Part shown: piece after piece, positions 34,876-46,889 of the stretch
Layout of the letters: each line of letters begins with the position of its first letter
How positions within the stretch are numbered: position 1 is the first letter of the stretch
Assembly: GCA_951812925.1 (NCBI GenBank)
Contig: OX638368.1
Coordinates: 150,336,492-150,400,491, forward strand
Source of the DNA: Calliopum simillimum
Lineage: Eukaryota > Arthropoda > Insecta > Diptera > Lauxaniidae
DNA length: 64,000 nucleotides
Direction: 5' to 3'
Made by a program: the position numbers and the translations under genes
Notes under the pieces: model-generated
The model's database searches: none
The model's input: only the letters and a program-made list of their open reading frames with translations
Told to the model about the DNA's origin: nothing

Positions 34876-35119
34876 CGCTTATTTTGAAAGTGGCCTAAGT
34901 CCATTTCAGACCAAAAGTAATGTCATAATATGAATTGGCTGGCATTTTGTTGAGAACGAATAAAATTGAATTCTGTCTTTACAAAAAGTTTACCAAATTA
35001 TGTGAAATTAATAGCGTTATGTTTATAAAATAGTATCGGGGGAAAAAACCGAGTATTACGGCACATAATTTGAATGACATTACTTTTGCCTCGAAATGGA
35101 CTTAGGCTACTTTCAAAAT

Positions 35120-35560
35120 AAACGACTCATTTATTTATTTTTGTTTAATTGAATTGAAACTGATAACACATTGATTCCATGTAAGCCTGTAATAAGAACA
35201 ACATGGGTTCGAATCCAGCACGGGTGATTTTTTGTTATTGAGGGGATTCCTGAAAACGTGTAAAAGCCTCGAAAACCTCGTAAACTCGTAAATGTTGTCA
35301 AAATCAATACGAAATTTGACAGTGTCACGAATTTACAAGGTTTTCGAAGCTTTTAAACGCTTTCAGGAATCCCCTCATTGTTTTTTATTTTTTTTTTTTT
35401 GGATTATTTTTTTTTTTTTTTATTAAAATATTTTTTATTCAACATTTTTTTATTTCACTATTCTATTTTCCTTTCTCTTATTTATTTACTTTCGCTTTAT
35501 TGAATCGAAACTGACTGTACGATGTAAGGCTGCAGTAAGCATTCGAATATCAAGTTCTGT
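35120..35560 (+). repeat. tRNA-like tandem repeat family, copy 2, interrupted by a MITE
   Basis: It contains a perfect B box, GGTTCGAATCC at 35206-35216, after CTGTAATAAGAACAACATG. A T run and TTTTTATTCAACATTT follow, and a second, damaged unit starts at about 35500 (GATGTAAGGCTGCAGTAAG). Removing the nested 137 bp element gives a unit length near 190-200 bp, the same as at 40180-40500. Confidence 0.5.
35240..35376. repeat. Hairpin MITE, 137 bp
   Basis: The ends GAGGGGATTCCTGAAA and TTTCAGGAATCCCCTC are perfectly inverted, with ATT on both outer sides as a possible 3 bp duplication. The arms continue with AAGCCTCGAAAACCT against AGGTTTTCGAAGCTT. It is inserted just after the B box of a tRNA-like unit. 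Confidence 0.75.
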
Positions 35561-35574
35561 TTGGACAACATGTA

Positions 35575-35655
35575 AGTAAAAAAAATGTGTTTCTATCTAT
35601 CACAAGGACGGTCCGCGCTCCAAATCCTGGTGCTGCAATTTTTTTTTTTTAAATT
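35575..35655 (+). repeat. tRNA-like repeat, GACGGTC type
   Basis: GTTTCTATCTATCACAAGG, then ACGGTCCGCGCTCCAAATCC, then GGTGCTGCAA and a T run. It is the plus-strand counterpart of the unit at 22235-22345, with the B box degraded to GCTCCAAATCC. Confidence 0.35.
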
Positions 35656-35659
35656 TTAT

Positions 35660-36835
35660 TGAAAGAACGCTTACCGCCGCATTACAAATAAGCGCTTCAA
35701 AAGGCCTTTTGAAGTAAGGCTGGTAAGGTAAAGTAACCTTAAGAGCATTTCTTTTCCCCTTGGGATTGTTGGGCATAAGATTTTAAAAAAATGTACAGGA
35801 AATCGTTGAAAACTGCCTGTATTTGATTGAAATATAAAATTAAGGAAATTATTGCTTTAAAATTTATTTATATTGTGGTATTGAGATTGTATATAACATC
35901 AGCATATTCGCGATCATGCAGGTAGTCGCTGCACATCCACTGAATTCCATGATTTGTAAGGACAAGTGGCTAGCTAAGGGGGGTGGGGGTGATCGCTCCA
36001 GGCGGCATGCTCTATGTTGCAGTGAAATCAGTTTTTGAAACCAATTTTGAGGACCTTTTTTATTTTTCAAAGTCTTTTGTCTACTCTTTAAAACGAAATT
36101 GGTAGAGTTTTTTTTGGATTCTTTGGATTTTTGGATTGACTTCTATTTGTGTTTAGGTGAAAACTTTGTTAGGTAGACAAGATGTTGATTAAGATTTTAG
36201 TTTCCGACTTAAAAGATAGATGACTCCTTCAGCCACTAAATTATATGCAATATGTACTTAATTTATTTATATGGCGATTTTCCTATATTTCCGTTTAAGT
36301 GAAGTTCGGCGCTAGTTTACTTCTTGAGCAACTGCCTCCTAGGTAAGATGTAATAAATGGATTAATTATAAACAGATATCTGCTTTTTAATTTTATCTTT
36401 TCTACTCTGCACAATATTGTGTTGAGTTTTCAAGGGAAAAATCCATGATATCCTTAGCTTCAAATTCAATGTACTTACCATCTTTAAATCCACAAGTCCT
36501 AAGGAGTTCCACATTTTAACAATTTTATTTATTTCGGTCTACAGCATAATACGTATGTTAACAGTTTTGGCACAGTTAACGTCAAATAGAAAAATGGAAA
36601 AGTGGAAAATCCAAGAAATCTCTGTAACTTTTTTACGTAGATGAATGAGATTTGATATTTAAGTAAAGGACATCCTGAGAAATAACATAATACAATTTTT
36701 TATATCCTTCAGCTTAGCGTTTCAAATGTATTTTCACATAGACGTTCCTATGTGGCACATAATGATTACGTATTCCTCCTTGCAATTTTCGTACCAATTT
36801 AACAAAAAGGTAAAAATAACCAATATGTGTGAGAT
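35660..36835. other. Non-coding DNA, nothing recognised
   Basis: Small open frames lack any resemblance. No clear repeat was found. Confidence 0.4.
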
Positions 36836-36837
36836 AT

Positions 36838-37065
36838 AAAGGGTTAAAGTTTTCTACAAAAATATTCCTCGTAATATCCTACAAAAGTTTTTTGAACACA
36901 TGATAGGTACACCTAAGATGTAAGGATCGTATAGTGTAATACGTAAATTTACCAAAAGAATGCGTTAAAAAGGGAAAACTTTGACCCCTCTCTATGAAAA
37001 ATTCAGGTGCAAATTTCAAAACGCCGAGTAACGTATATTTTTTTTTATTTTGCTCCCCTTTAATA
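36838..37065 (-). repeat. Fragment related to the outer arm of the 53.0-55.6 kb palindrome
   Basis: GGGTTAAAGTTTTCTACAAAAATATTCC, taken in pieces, parallels the 55.54 kb flank: GGGTTAAA..TTC..CAAAAATATT, then CACATGATA.., CACCTNAGATGTAAG and later CGCCGAGTA. The order is conserved over ~200 bp, so this is a solo piece of the same element family. Confidence 0.5.
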
Positions 37066-39760
37066 AAAGCCATTTTTTTCGTGTTGTAGACTGTTATTAA
37101 TTCTCACAGCACGGCTAGTTTGAACTAGGTTTTACCTCGATGTCGTCCCACTCCAGGTTTTTTTTTATGTAATCAATTTTCAGGGTCGAATTTTAATAAA
37201 TTTTCATCATACAGTTTCTGTATCAAAAAAAAAAGTTTGACAAAAACAAAAAGCTAGATTTCCGTTTATTCATAGATTCGAAAATGGTATTCTTGAAAAT
37301 TTTAGCTCATCTCGTGAACGATATATTGTATTTTTAAAAAATTAGTTTGAACTTTTTGTAAAAAAAATTGAGTTTTTGCGTTTTTCTAGTAAATTTGCAA
37401 CAAACAAAAATTTGTATTGTTTTTGAGAAACCCAAACCTAAAGGTTGGATTTTTTGAGATTTTTGCTTTTTCACCTTTTTAGGTTAGAATACTTCGAAGA
37501 CGAATAAAGATATCGGTGTAATTTAACCTAGGTTTTCAAATTAAAGAATAGGGCTTCAAGTTGCTTTATAAGTGTTTAAGATGAAGGATGCCTTTGTTCT
37601 ATTATAAACCCTCAAATATATCAAAAAATATTAATAATAATTATATGATAATATTCACAAAAATCTCGAACAACCAAACGTTTAGGCTTTGATTTCTTGA
37701 AAGCCATCTATATCAATTGTGTAGTTATGAATTTTAATGTATGTTCCTACTTTTCACAAATTTGTAAAAATTTTCTTTCAATTCCCAAGCTAATTAGCTT
37801 AGTAAATTGTGACACTTATATCACTTGAATCAGTGACATAAATTCCGATATTAAATTAAATAAACCAACGAAACTAGAACGATCAAAACTTTAGATTAAA
37901 ATCCACCCAAAAGCGCAGTTGGTATCCCATGGCTCGTTCATTTTTTTATTTTTTGCTGCTAACGATATCTCTTTCCATGTCATTTTGTCATTTTAAATTT
38001 GATGCTCTGCACTGCCAGTTTTATCTAAACTTTTAATGCATTTCATTTACCAAATTAATTCAAAATTTTAAAGTCTGTGGTTTCATTTTATGTTCGTTTT
38101 TATTATGTTTATGGCGTTGCTTACAACTTAATATCTTATCCATGCATAAATTAAAGCCCCATTCTGAATCCCGACTTGATGACATGCAATGCTGAGCAGC
38201 TGAGGTGGCGAGTTGTCTGGCGCCCGCGCTGTTGACTAACGCTACGGGTGAACTGATTGAAAATGCAATTTGGTGCGAAGCTGCATGATGCATGTGAAAT
38301 AAGCAGTAAATTTGATTGCTGCAACGTGATGCCATTTAGAGATAAAACGAATTGAATACATTTCCACACAAAAGAGTTCACAATTTTTAAGTTTTTAATT
38401 TGAAAGCTACTCTCAAACTCATTGCCTTTCATCTGTATTCGAATCGTGCAATGCGACCTCTCTAGAATTTAACTATTTTCAGATATTCCTACTTTCCAAA
38501 GGATCTTTTAAATCTGGTTTCCTTACGCAAGTATTTCGTTTCTATTTTAATTATTGAGCAGCGTTTATCTCAAAGAAGATCCATCGAATACGCTTGATGT
38601 AGTTATCACACTTCACAGTGTTGCAACTTCTATAAATGTTTTTAATTTAGTTCGATATTCTCAGTATCAAAATACAAGACTCATCGAAGAACATCAACGT
38701 CTCCATTAAAAAACATAAAAACCATCTACATCTGCTTTAATGTGAAACGTTTATGGCTTACTCAAATGTGAAAAACAAAACTTCATTGCAGAATTAAACA
38801 GCCATCAGAGCGCATTCTCCTAATGATATCACACCATCCAAGTATCCAAGTGACCATTCAAGCAACATCATTTGCTTCAGAATTCAACAGGCATCATATC
38901 AACGAGCCAGCAAAAGTGTGTCTACCACATTGCAACAAAGCGACGATTTTTATTCTCACCTGACGCGCCAACAAAATGAATCACTATCACGCATTCACAC
39001 ATACAAACACACATGCAACATGTGACGGGCATCCAACAGCCAGCGCGCGCAACGTTACAGGATACGTGCAATCGTCGCGCTAAGGAACACCACCACCTGC
39101 TGTGTTTTATGCCTTAATCTTTGTTGAATCTCATCGGAAATCACTTAGATCCCAATAAATAAACTAATCACTTTGCCAGAATTCTGCGTGGTTTTTATGA
39201 GGATTTTGGTCACTGTCTTTCCCCCAAGCCGCTGGCATTATCACTGTCTTGTTACTGCAGCAACACTTGCCTTTGTCAACTGAACTGCGTCCTTAGCATC
39301 AGCAGCAGCATTGGCATCATCATCATCATCTATGGAATGTGTCCATTTGGGGAACATTAATTGCTCGTTGCTTAAATTCTAATCCTCGCTACAAATTAAG
39401 ATGTTGTCTTCCAACGTTTATTCGAATTGTCGTGCTGCGTTGTTGCACTTCATGGTATGAATTGATCTGGCGTGTCGTCTGTTTGTTGGAACACCCGCTG
39501 TTGACTGGTGCTTTTTTGTAGGTTGTTTGCGTTTTCGAAACTTTACACTTGTTGTTGTTCTTCGGGATAAAAGGAAATTTATTTTTTTTTTTAAGGATAA
39601 CGAATTCTTACAAAAGACCAATTCTTGTTTTTGTGGTCTAGGGATTAAATGTTTTTAAAATTTTAAAATTTATTAACTGAATGAAAAATAGTTCTTCATG
39701 CAGGTTTTCCAAGTTTTTACAATTCAAATCAAACTTTTTCCAAATCACATGGAGAAAAAT
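37066..39760. other. Mostly unique DNA, no gene recognised
   Basis: 37100-37700 is AT-rich and repeat-like. 38140-39320 is less AT-rich and unique, with a short CATCATCATCATC tract near 39316. No frame resembles a protein. The 38.1-39.4 kb segment is a candidate for non-repetitive regulatory DNA. Confidence 0.35.
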
Positions 39761-40099
39761 GAGTGTCATAATTTTAACTCCACTCGAGTAGTAAAAAAAT
39801 TAAAGTAAATGGAACCAAATTCCAAACAATTTGATGGTTCCGTACAGTAATATTTACAAATAAGAGTTAAATAATAAAGTAATATTTACTTGAAACTGCC
39901 TAAATTTTCTTATACTCTACGTAAATTATGCTCTCCGCCATAAAAATATATTACCACTTTTACTTTATAATTCTAATAAAAATATTTATGTTTAGACCAA
40001 TGAAATTCAACGCCAATGCCCGCGGACATTTGAGCTCTCCGTATACGTTTTTCCCCATAGATAAGCATTTAACGGTGCCAGTGGTTGATCTGCGCCACT

Positions 40100-40500
40100 T
40101 TCCAAGAGGAAAAATTTCTAGCACTTCTGATCCAAGCACTTGAAAGCGCTTATCCTCATAGAAATTTAGAAGCACTTTCACAATGATTTTTTATAAGGCT
40201 GCAGTAAGAACAACATGGGTTCGAACCTAGCCCCGGTGATTTTTTTTTTTTACTTTTTTTTTTATATTTTTTTGCATTGTTTTTTTTTTATTAAAATATT
40301 TTTTATTCAACATCTTTCACTTTCTTATTTTCCTTTCTATTATTAATTAAATTTTGTTTAATTCAATTGAAATTGATTACACAATGATTTCATGCAAGAC
40401 TGCAATAAGAACAACGTGAGTTCGAACCCAGCCCGTGTATTTTTTTTTTAACTTTTTTTTTATTAAAATATTTTTTATTCAACTATATGAAACTTCCTTC
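40100..40500 (+). repeat. tRNA-like tandem repeat family, two units in tandem
   Basis: Unit 1 has AAGGCTGCAGTAAGAACAAC with GGGTTCGAACC at 40217-40227. Unit 2 has AAGACTGCAATAAGAACAAC with GAGTTCGAACCC at 40419-40430. Each is followed by a long T run and TTTTTATTCAAC. The spacing is about 205 bp, which shows the unit length directly. Upstream AAGCACTTGAAAGC and TTTAGAAGCACTTTCACAAT match copy 1 at 34.64 kb. Confidence 0.55.
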
Positions 40501-40660
40501 TTTTCATTAAAAAATATAAAACGTCCTATTTTTCGTCATAGTCATCGAGTAACATCCTACTTTTTGATGAAATTTGCAAACGACCTACCTTTAGCAAAAT
40601 TTTTATTTTATTTTACAAATGAATCACTCTTCTTTGGGTATAGGGCATCGATGTTTCGAA
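40490..40660 (+). repeat. Fragment of the ems-intron CATCCTACTTTTCG element
   Basis: ATATGAAACTTCCTTCTTTT, ACGTCCTATTTTTCGTCA, AACATCCTACTTTTTG and CATCGATGTTTCG recapitulate the right half of the intronic array (6185-6345). It shows that the intronic array belongs to a dispersed family. Confidence 0.55.
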
Positions 40661-40999
40661 CCACATTGTTATTTTGATTTATGAAAAGCAAAGTTCGAGA
40701 TTATTGTAATATATTCGTGACGATATTAAATTAAATATATGTTTCAGTCTATGCATACACGTATTAGACTGAATAAAAAAAAGAACAATTTTTGTAAATC
40801 CTATGGAAATCCTAAAAATCTCAAAGATTAGCTCCTGCTTTTATTGGTCTTTTTGAACACTTTTTCCAAAAAATGGATTTTAATGATTAGAAGTAATCTA
40901 TAAAAATATTCCAAGGGATATTCATTAGGGGTCACCAAAGTCAACAAGTGCTTAGAACTCAACATTTTAATTGGATGGTGTGCACATCGAGTAATTTAC

Positions 41000-42100
41000 G
41001 TCGATACGACTAACATTGGCTAAACAGGGTTAAATATTTTGTAAGTAAAGATATATTATTATAATGAAATAGGTTCTAAACAGGTTAATTTCGATTGTAT
41101 ATACTGAGATATATAAATTTCTCCATAAGCAGCTCTTAAGATGAAGATCATGCTGTGATCGCGTGGCATTGATTTCGCCCGATCTTTTAACAAGGGAAAA
41201 CAACTTCATATATTTGCACACTAAATTAATGTGTTAAACTGACATAGGATGCTTAAGCAGAAAAACAAACACCAGCCAGCCAGACAGACCGACAGAAAAG
41301 TCACCACAGCCACAAAGTGATCATTTAAATTGCCAACTACATATAAATACATTCGCCTTGATCGCAGTTTTCAACTGTGCGTAATTAATTGATTAAATAG
41401 TTGTGAGCTATGCGAGCGGATCATATTTCACATGATTACCATAGACTAAGGAGAGTGAGTGTACTATGTACCCATAGTGGGAATAAAGATCAGTGCACTC
41501 AGTCACTAAATGTTGCGCCCAGGTGCTAGGATGCGCGATTACTTCACACACCAAACACGGCACCATTTACCACCTATGGTCAGGTTTATCGTTTAGTCCG
41601 CGTTTTGACCCAAGTTTGCGTGCACTGCTGCAGAAGATCATAAAAGAAGAGAGACAAAGAGAGCGAGCGAGTATGATATTGGAGCAAATATGAGTGAGAG
41701 AGTTGAGCTGATTGTGTGCGATCGCTATACGCGTAAAGAGCGATTTAATCGCTGCGCGTTCACCGCATGTGATCATTTGTGGCGCAGCAATCGCGGAACA
41801 GAGTGTTTATGGTGATTTAGTCAGTTATATGGATCGTAAACATTTTTGATAGCTAAATTTAAATAAACGACAGATATTTCTTGACCATGTTGTTGTTGTG
41901 GTTGTTGTTGTTTATTTTTATAACCTTAAATGATTGTCTGTTTGTTGCAACACTCCCGCACTGCACTCTCTCGCACTACCAGAGTTTCCTTCTTCTTCTC
42001 CATGCTGTCTGTCGTCTTATGAAAGAAAGTCTTGACATTTGAAATTCCTGCACCACGGGCGCGAGCCAGTTGAAAATTTAAATTAATTTTATTACATTTT
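41000..42100. other. Unique DNA, no gene recognised
   Basis: Base composition is more balanced than in the surroundings. 41330-41460 has ATTAATTGATTAAATAG, TGATCGCAG and similar sites. No repeat or coding frame is recognised. Confidence 0.35.
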
Positions 42101-42550
42101 GAATGTTGATTTTTGTTGTTTTTGGTGTTGTTTTTCTTTTTGCTTTGTTTTACTCTGTTCCTTTTGGGGTTAAATCTTTCTCCCGTTGTTGTTGGTATTG
42201 TTTTTGCTATTGAAGCTGGAACTGGCGCGAGAAAATATCAAATTACTATAGTAATATATTTAAGAGTAATGACATTTTTCATGAATAAAAATTTATTTTG
42301 AGATATTTCAGCGCGACGCGAGTATTTAATTTCATTTAGTTTTATTTAGTTGGTAAATTGGCCATAACGTAGAAGAAATTGCTGATCATAAGGAAAGTAA
42401 TGCAACGGATACTAAATCAGAAGAACCTGGTGAAGTTTACAAAAGTTTAAAAAAAAAGAAGAAAAAGAGTTTATTGGTATCGTGACTGACAGAAATTGCT
42501 TATAGTATAAAAGTGTGATCCATAAATGGTAACAAGATGCTTATATTACT

Positions 42551-43082
42551 CAGGCCTATAGCATCTCAGACCCAGAAACCAGACTTTATTTCCAACAGTT
42601 TTTCACGCGCTGAATCCAAATCTGGCCTAAAAGCGCGAAAAAATATTTTTTTTGCCTATTTTGAGGTTCTGTAGCCTTGCCGATTTTTTATTTCGCCAAA
42701 ATTTAAGGTTGGCTTCTTTAAGTACAAGTATTTTTCTTCCAAACAGCCTTGAGTTTGCTCAAATATCTTTTTTTTCTCTTAGATATCAAGTTTTTCTGTT
42801 TATAAATTTTCCTATACCTGAAAATCGATTGAGAGAACATAGACATAATATAGTCTTCAATCTTTACAATGCGATATCTCAGAGAAAAAAAAAAAAAAAC
42901 AGATATTTGAGCAAGCTAAACGCTACTTGAAAGAGAACACTTGTACTTAAGGTAAGGATATCTCAAAAACTAAAGCTGATAGAGCATTTTTGAGGCCAGA
43001 TTTGGATTCAACGGATCAAAAACCTTCGCAAATATGTAGTCTGGTTTCTGGGTCTGACTATTGGTTAAATTTTGTAGGCCTG
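42551..43082. repeat. Foldback element, 532 bp, with CAGGCCT ends
   Basis: Left CAGGCCTATAGC and right TGTAGGCCTG are the ends. The arms continue with TCAGACCCAGAAACCAGAC against GTCTGGTTTCTGGGTCTGA, GAATCCAAATCTGGCCT against AGGCCAGATTTGGATTC, and AGTACAAGT. The centre is near 42820. It carries the GATATCTCAAAAAC..GATAGAGCA module. The CAGG start would suit a hAT-like origin, but no clean 8 bp duplication is present. Confidence 0.65.
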
Positions 43083-43584
43083 TATTATCCTTACATATGT
43101 GAATAGAAAATCAACACAAAACTTTGTTTAGCTGGTTTAATTTTAAAAAAGTCCTTTCAGTTGTACCGAAGTTTAAGAAAACGTCTCGCGGCACTCGTGT
43201 AGCATTCTTAGTTTTAGGCCTCGATGTCAACTATATTAAATGGAGTTTCATGAAATTAAACTTAATTACAGAAATGCTCAAGAAATGAAGTAAGAACACT
43301 GCTTAAAAATATATTATTCGTTCACTTTCTAATATCTGACTTAAATTAAATTTTTATTATAAAATTTTCAATAAAAAATTTAAATGTTCGTGCATAGGAT
43401 AAAGGTAAAACCTGAACCACTAAAGCTAAACTTTGTCAAACTTACAAATTTACTCTCAATTTCTTCAACAAAACTCAAAAAATTTAAAGTTTATTTTTTT
43501 TTTAAATTTCTCAAAACTGTGGCAACAGCCCATATAAATTTTCATTTTATTTAAAAAAAAAAAAACAACCAGAAAACTATTACA

Positions 43585-43725
43585 CAGGCCTGCAAATTCG
43601 ACACTTTTTTTTCCTCTTGATTTTTGGAACCAATTATGGTGGTTTGGGACCTCCTAATCACGAATCTGAACTTGGTTTATTTCCACCACGTAAGGATTTT
43701 GAGATATTTCAATTTTCATAACCTC
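43585..43725. repeat. Fragment related to the CAGGCCT foldback family
   Basis: It begins CAGGCCTGCAAATTCGACAC and continues through TTTGGGACCTCCTAATCACG, ATCTGAACTTGG and CCACCACGT..GGATTTTGAGATA. The same order occurs at 876-1015. The other end was not found. Confidence 0.4.
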
Positions 43726-46030
43726 AAAAATAAGGGAAAATCGTGTTTTTTGCTGATATTTTAAAATTTCTCGAAATTCCGACGTGATAAAAAAATTCTT
43801 TAAACGGATTTTGGCTCAGCATCAAAAAATACATTGGAAATCACTCTCGTTATTTTAAGAGGGCACCCTTATTAATTCAATCGTTTGTGCTTATGTACTC
43901 TTCAATAACACGCCTAAAATACTCAACATATTTAAACCATTCTAGCACCATATACTTTTTGGTGCTCTCCGTACGATCTGTATAGTTGCTATGCATAATA
44001 TTCTTCCAGATATCAAATTTCATAATGCAGGTAAAGTAAGTAGAAACGAGTTATATGTTTTTTTTTTTGTAATGTTTTCTTTGTATACCGAGCGCATCGT
44101 ACTTTCATTCAATTAACCCCATTATCAAGGCAAATCTGTCGGAATATATGGTGTTAATATGGTATCAATATACTTACTGGTATGGGCGTAGGAGCTACTC
44201 AAATAAAATTTTCAATTATTTAAAGTTTTGTTTTGTATGAGGGGTACAATACCCCCTTATCCAATCGATCACATATTTCTTATAAATGTGTTGGAGCACC
44301 AAAAAATCATCTGATGCAAATATGGTTTTGATACGTTCAGTAGTATAGGCGTAGTCTTGTATATACAAAAAAGGCACTTAAGTAAAACTTAAATTACTGA
44401 CAATTGTGACGTGCTGGAATTTTTTCACTATTTTTCTCGTAATCAGCACACTAGAAATTATAGAAATCGCTTTTTAAAATTCAGAGAGGAAAACCCATGC
44501 AGGACTGTGTTATTGTTAAAAAAATTTTCCATTTCTAACGTTTAAATTTATTTTAAAATATTTAAAAACTTCAATTGTATTGCCAATTAGGATTAAATAA
44601 CATTTCACCAGAGTGGCCCCAAATGAAAACCCCCATACAATGTAACACATTAGTCATTCATTAAGTAGAGTCAAAACCAAGGTTAAACTGTCAGGCAACT
44701 AGTCATTATAAGCATTTTAAAATGAATTACAACACTAAACAAGTCAAATCTAATTAAATTTAATGCCAAGTTCAGCCAATTACAGTCAATAAATATACAG
44801 ACATAAATAATAAACGTAATAATAAAAAAAGGAATTATAATAAACCTACATTATTTTACACAAATTAACACGCGTTGCAAATTACTTAATGACCATCATA
44901 AATCGCTTGCGAAAATCCACATGACTGACACTTTAAACTTTTAAGTCTGCATGCACCCTCCATACAGATAGCGCTCATTAAAGTCGGTACTTATTTGCAA
45001 TTTAATTGCAAATAGTTGGCAACAACGAGTGTGTATGTATGTGCGACATTAGAAAGTGGCAAATTTTAATTAGATAAAAGCCAAGTTCACAGTTATAGCA
45101 CAGAATGTCAATATGTTTTTTGGCCCAAAACTAACCATGTTCTCAATACCAAGATACCTAAATAGCATCGATTATTCAAATGCTGCTGGCTGCTATGTTG
45201 ACTCATAGATGGCGACACAATAAATCATTTGCGCATTTGCGACACTATCGTGTTAAAGACATCAATTTGATTACCACAAAATCAAATTGGTAGTATACAT
45301 GGTTATAATATGTAAAAATATCCATAAAAACCCCAACAGGTTCAAAAAACAAACACAGCCAGCGCCATTGTGGTGAGGCGGATGAAGCGGACGCATAATA
45401 GCAACAAATGATGTCTGACGCTTTCGCAGACTTAAGTTTGACATTAATTGAAATTAATATTAATTTCATATTTATTTAATAGATGATTGTCAGCGATAAG
45501 CGAACGCGTCGAGGTAAAACTCTGCTGTTGTTTTTTTTTCTCATTTTTTATGTGTTGCTTTTGTTGAATGTGTGGGCAGAGTTGCCACAAAGGCGTTTTA
45601 TTTGTATAATAAATTTTTTTCGTAGCATTATGTTTTATTGATTCTTAAATATATCGATTTTTTTTTATGCTATGTTAACAAAGTTTTTCTGATTTAAATT
45701 TACATAATATTTATTAATGTCTTCTTTACGCTATTAATCTGGCAACCCTTTCATTGTTTTTTTGAACAACCCACACAAATCTCTTACGATTGCACAAACA
45801 ATGCCGTACATCATTAATAAATACTAAATCATTCTTATTTTCTCATTCTTTTTTTTCTGATATGCAAATCCACTTTAAGCTGTGATGCTATCCCAGAAGG
45901 AAATTCTATATTTTTCTAAGTTCATGATATTCCTTAATTTAAGCCTGTAGTAATAGGTTCAGATAGCAAAAAATCATAATTTTTTCTTGTTTTTTATTAC
46001 TTAAACCAACGCTCAGTGGATAGCCCCTAT
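43726..46030. other. AT-rich DNA; 44600-45100 repeat-poor
   Basis: No gene. 44690-45010 has runs of TAATTAAATTTAATG, AATTACAG and CATAAATAATAAACG and is free of the window's repeat families; it is a candidate regulatory segment only on composition. Confidence 0.3.
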
Positions 46031-46071
46031 AAATGCAATGCACCGTGTTGATTTGTAGAAAAGGAAATAGG

Positions 46072-46850
46072 TTAGAGAGATTGTGGAAAAGAGGAGTAGT
46101 GTCGATGAACATTTTTCTTAAAACTACCGACGTCACAGCTGTCGGAGAAAACGCTCACAGGGAGATTATTCCACAACTTAGTCGTACAACCAAAGAACGA
46201 ATTATCCCGATAGTTAGATGTTCTGTTAAACACCGTTGTAATGTAATGGGGATGAGCCTGATAAGAGGCCTGAGTGCTGCGAGAAAATATACGATCTGAC
46301 GGAACCAGCCCATAAACCTCTCTGAAGCACATCCCATTATAATATCTATAAAAAAAAGTAACACACCTAACGTTACAACGGTGTTGCAGAGAGTCAATAG
46401 AAGATCAATTTCATCCCACGACGATGAACTCTGTCTAGCAACTCCAAACTAGTTTTTGAGCCCCGACTCAGATGTGTATTGTATTGGAGCTTAAGTCTAA
46501 TATAAGCAAAGTAGACAGCCCGATGATCAACAGGAGTGAAGTATTCCTTACATCGTTTTTGGATAAGCTAAACACTTGGCCGTTTCTTTTAACACATCGA
46601 ATAAATTATCTGTCCACCTCAGATCAGCTTGAATCGATATGCCCATAACGTCATGATGTCTAAGCCGGCCATATTGAGGGATGTTGCTAGCGCTGAATTC
46701 GACCTGATTAGCTGGACCCCACTCGGAGATTGTTTTGAGTGTGTAATCTGAAAAAGAGTGGATTGAATTAATGGTCGAAGGTCATCGATGAAAACAAGAA
46801 AAAGAGACGGGGATAGGACGGAACCCTGAGGAACTCCAGTGTTATTGGAG
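46072..46850 (-). pseudogene. Reverse transcriptase relic of a CR1/jockey-type non-LTR retrotransposon
   Basis: On the minus strand the palm motif GVPQGSVLSPSLF with VFIDDL is at 46790-46845, followed by LKTISEWGPANQVEFS in a shifted frame, then ADLRWTDNLFDVLKE, FAYIRLKLQYNTHL, SLELLDRVH and FYRYYNGMCFREVYGLVPSD. An open stretch reaches the end with YRDNSFFGCTTKLWNNLPVS. This is the normal order of the palm, thumb and C-terminal part of such enzymes, which copy their RNA at the target site. The catalytic FADD/YADD box is deleted between the palm and the WG segment, and several frameshifts are present. The upstream endonuclease domain is absent, typical of 5' truncation. Confidence 0.8.
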
Positions 46851-46889
46851 CATTAGTGAAACTGGTCAATCTGAAGTGTATTTCTACTC

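Noticed and set aside
41493..41776. Overlapping 66- and 69-residue frames at 41.5-41.8 kb
   Set aside because: The region is less AT-rich, so open frames are expected by chance on both strands. No motif or splice context supports a gene.
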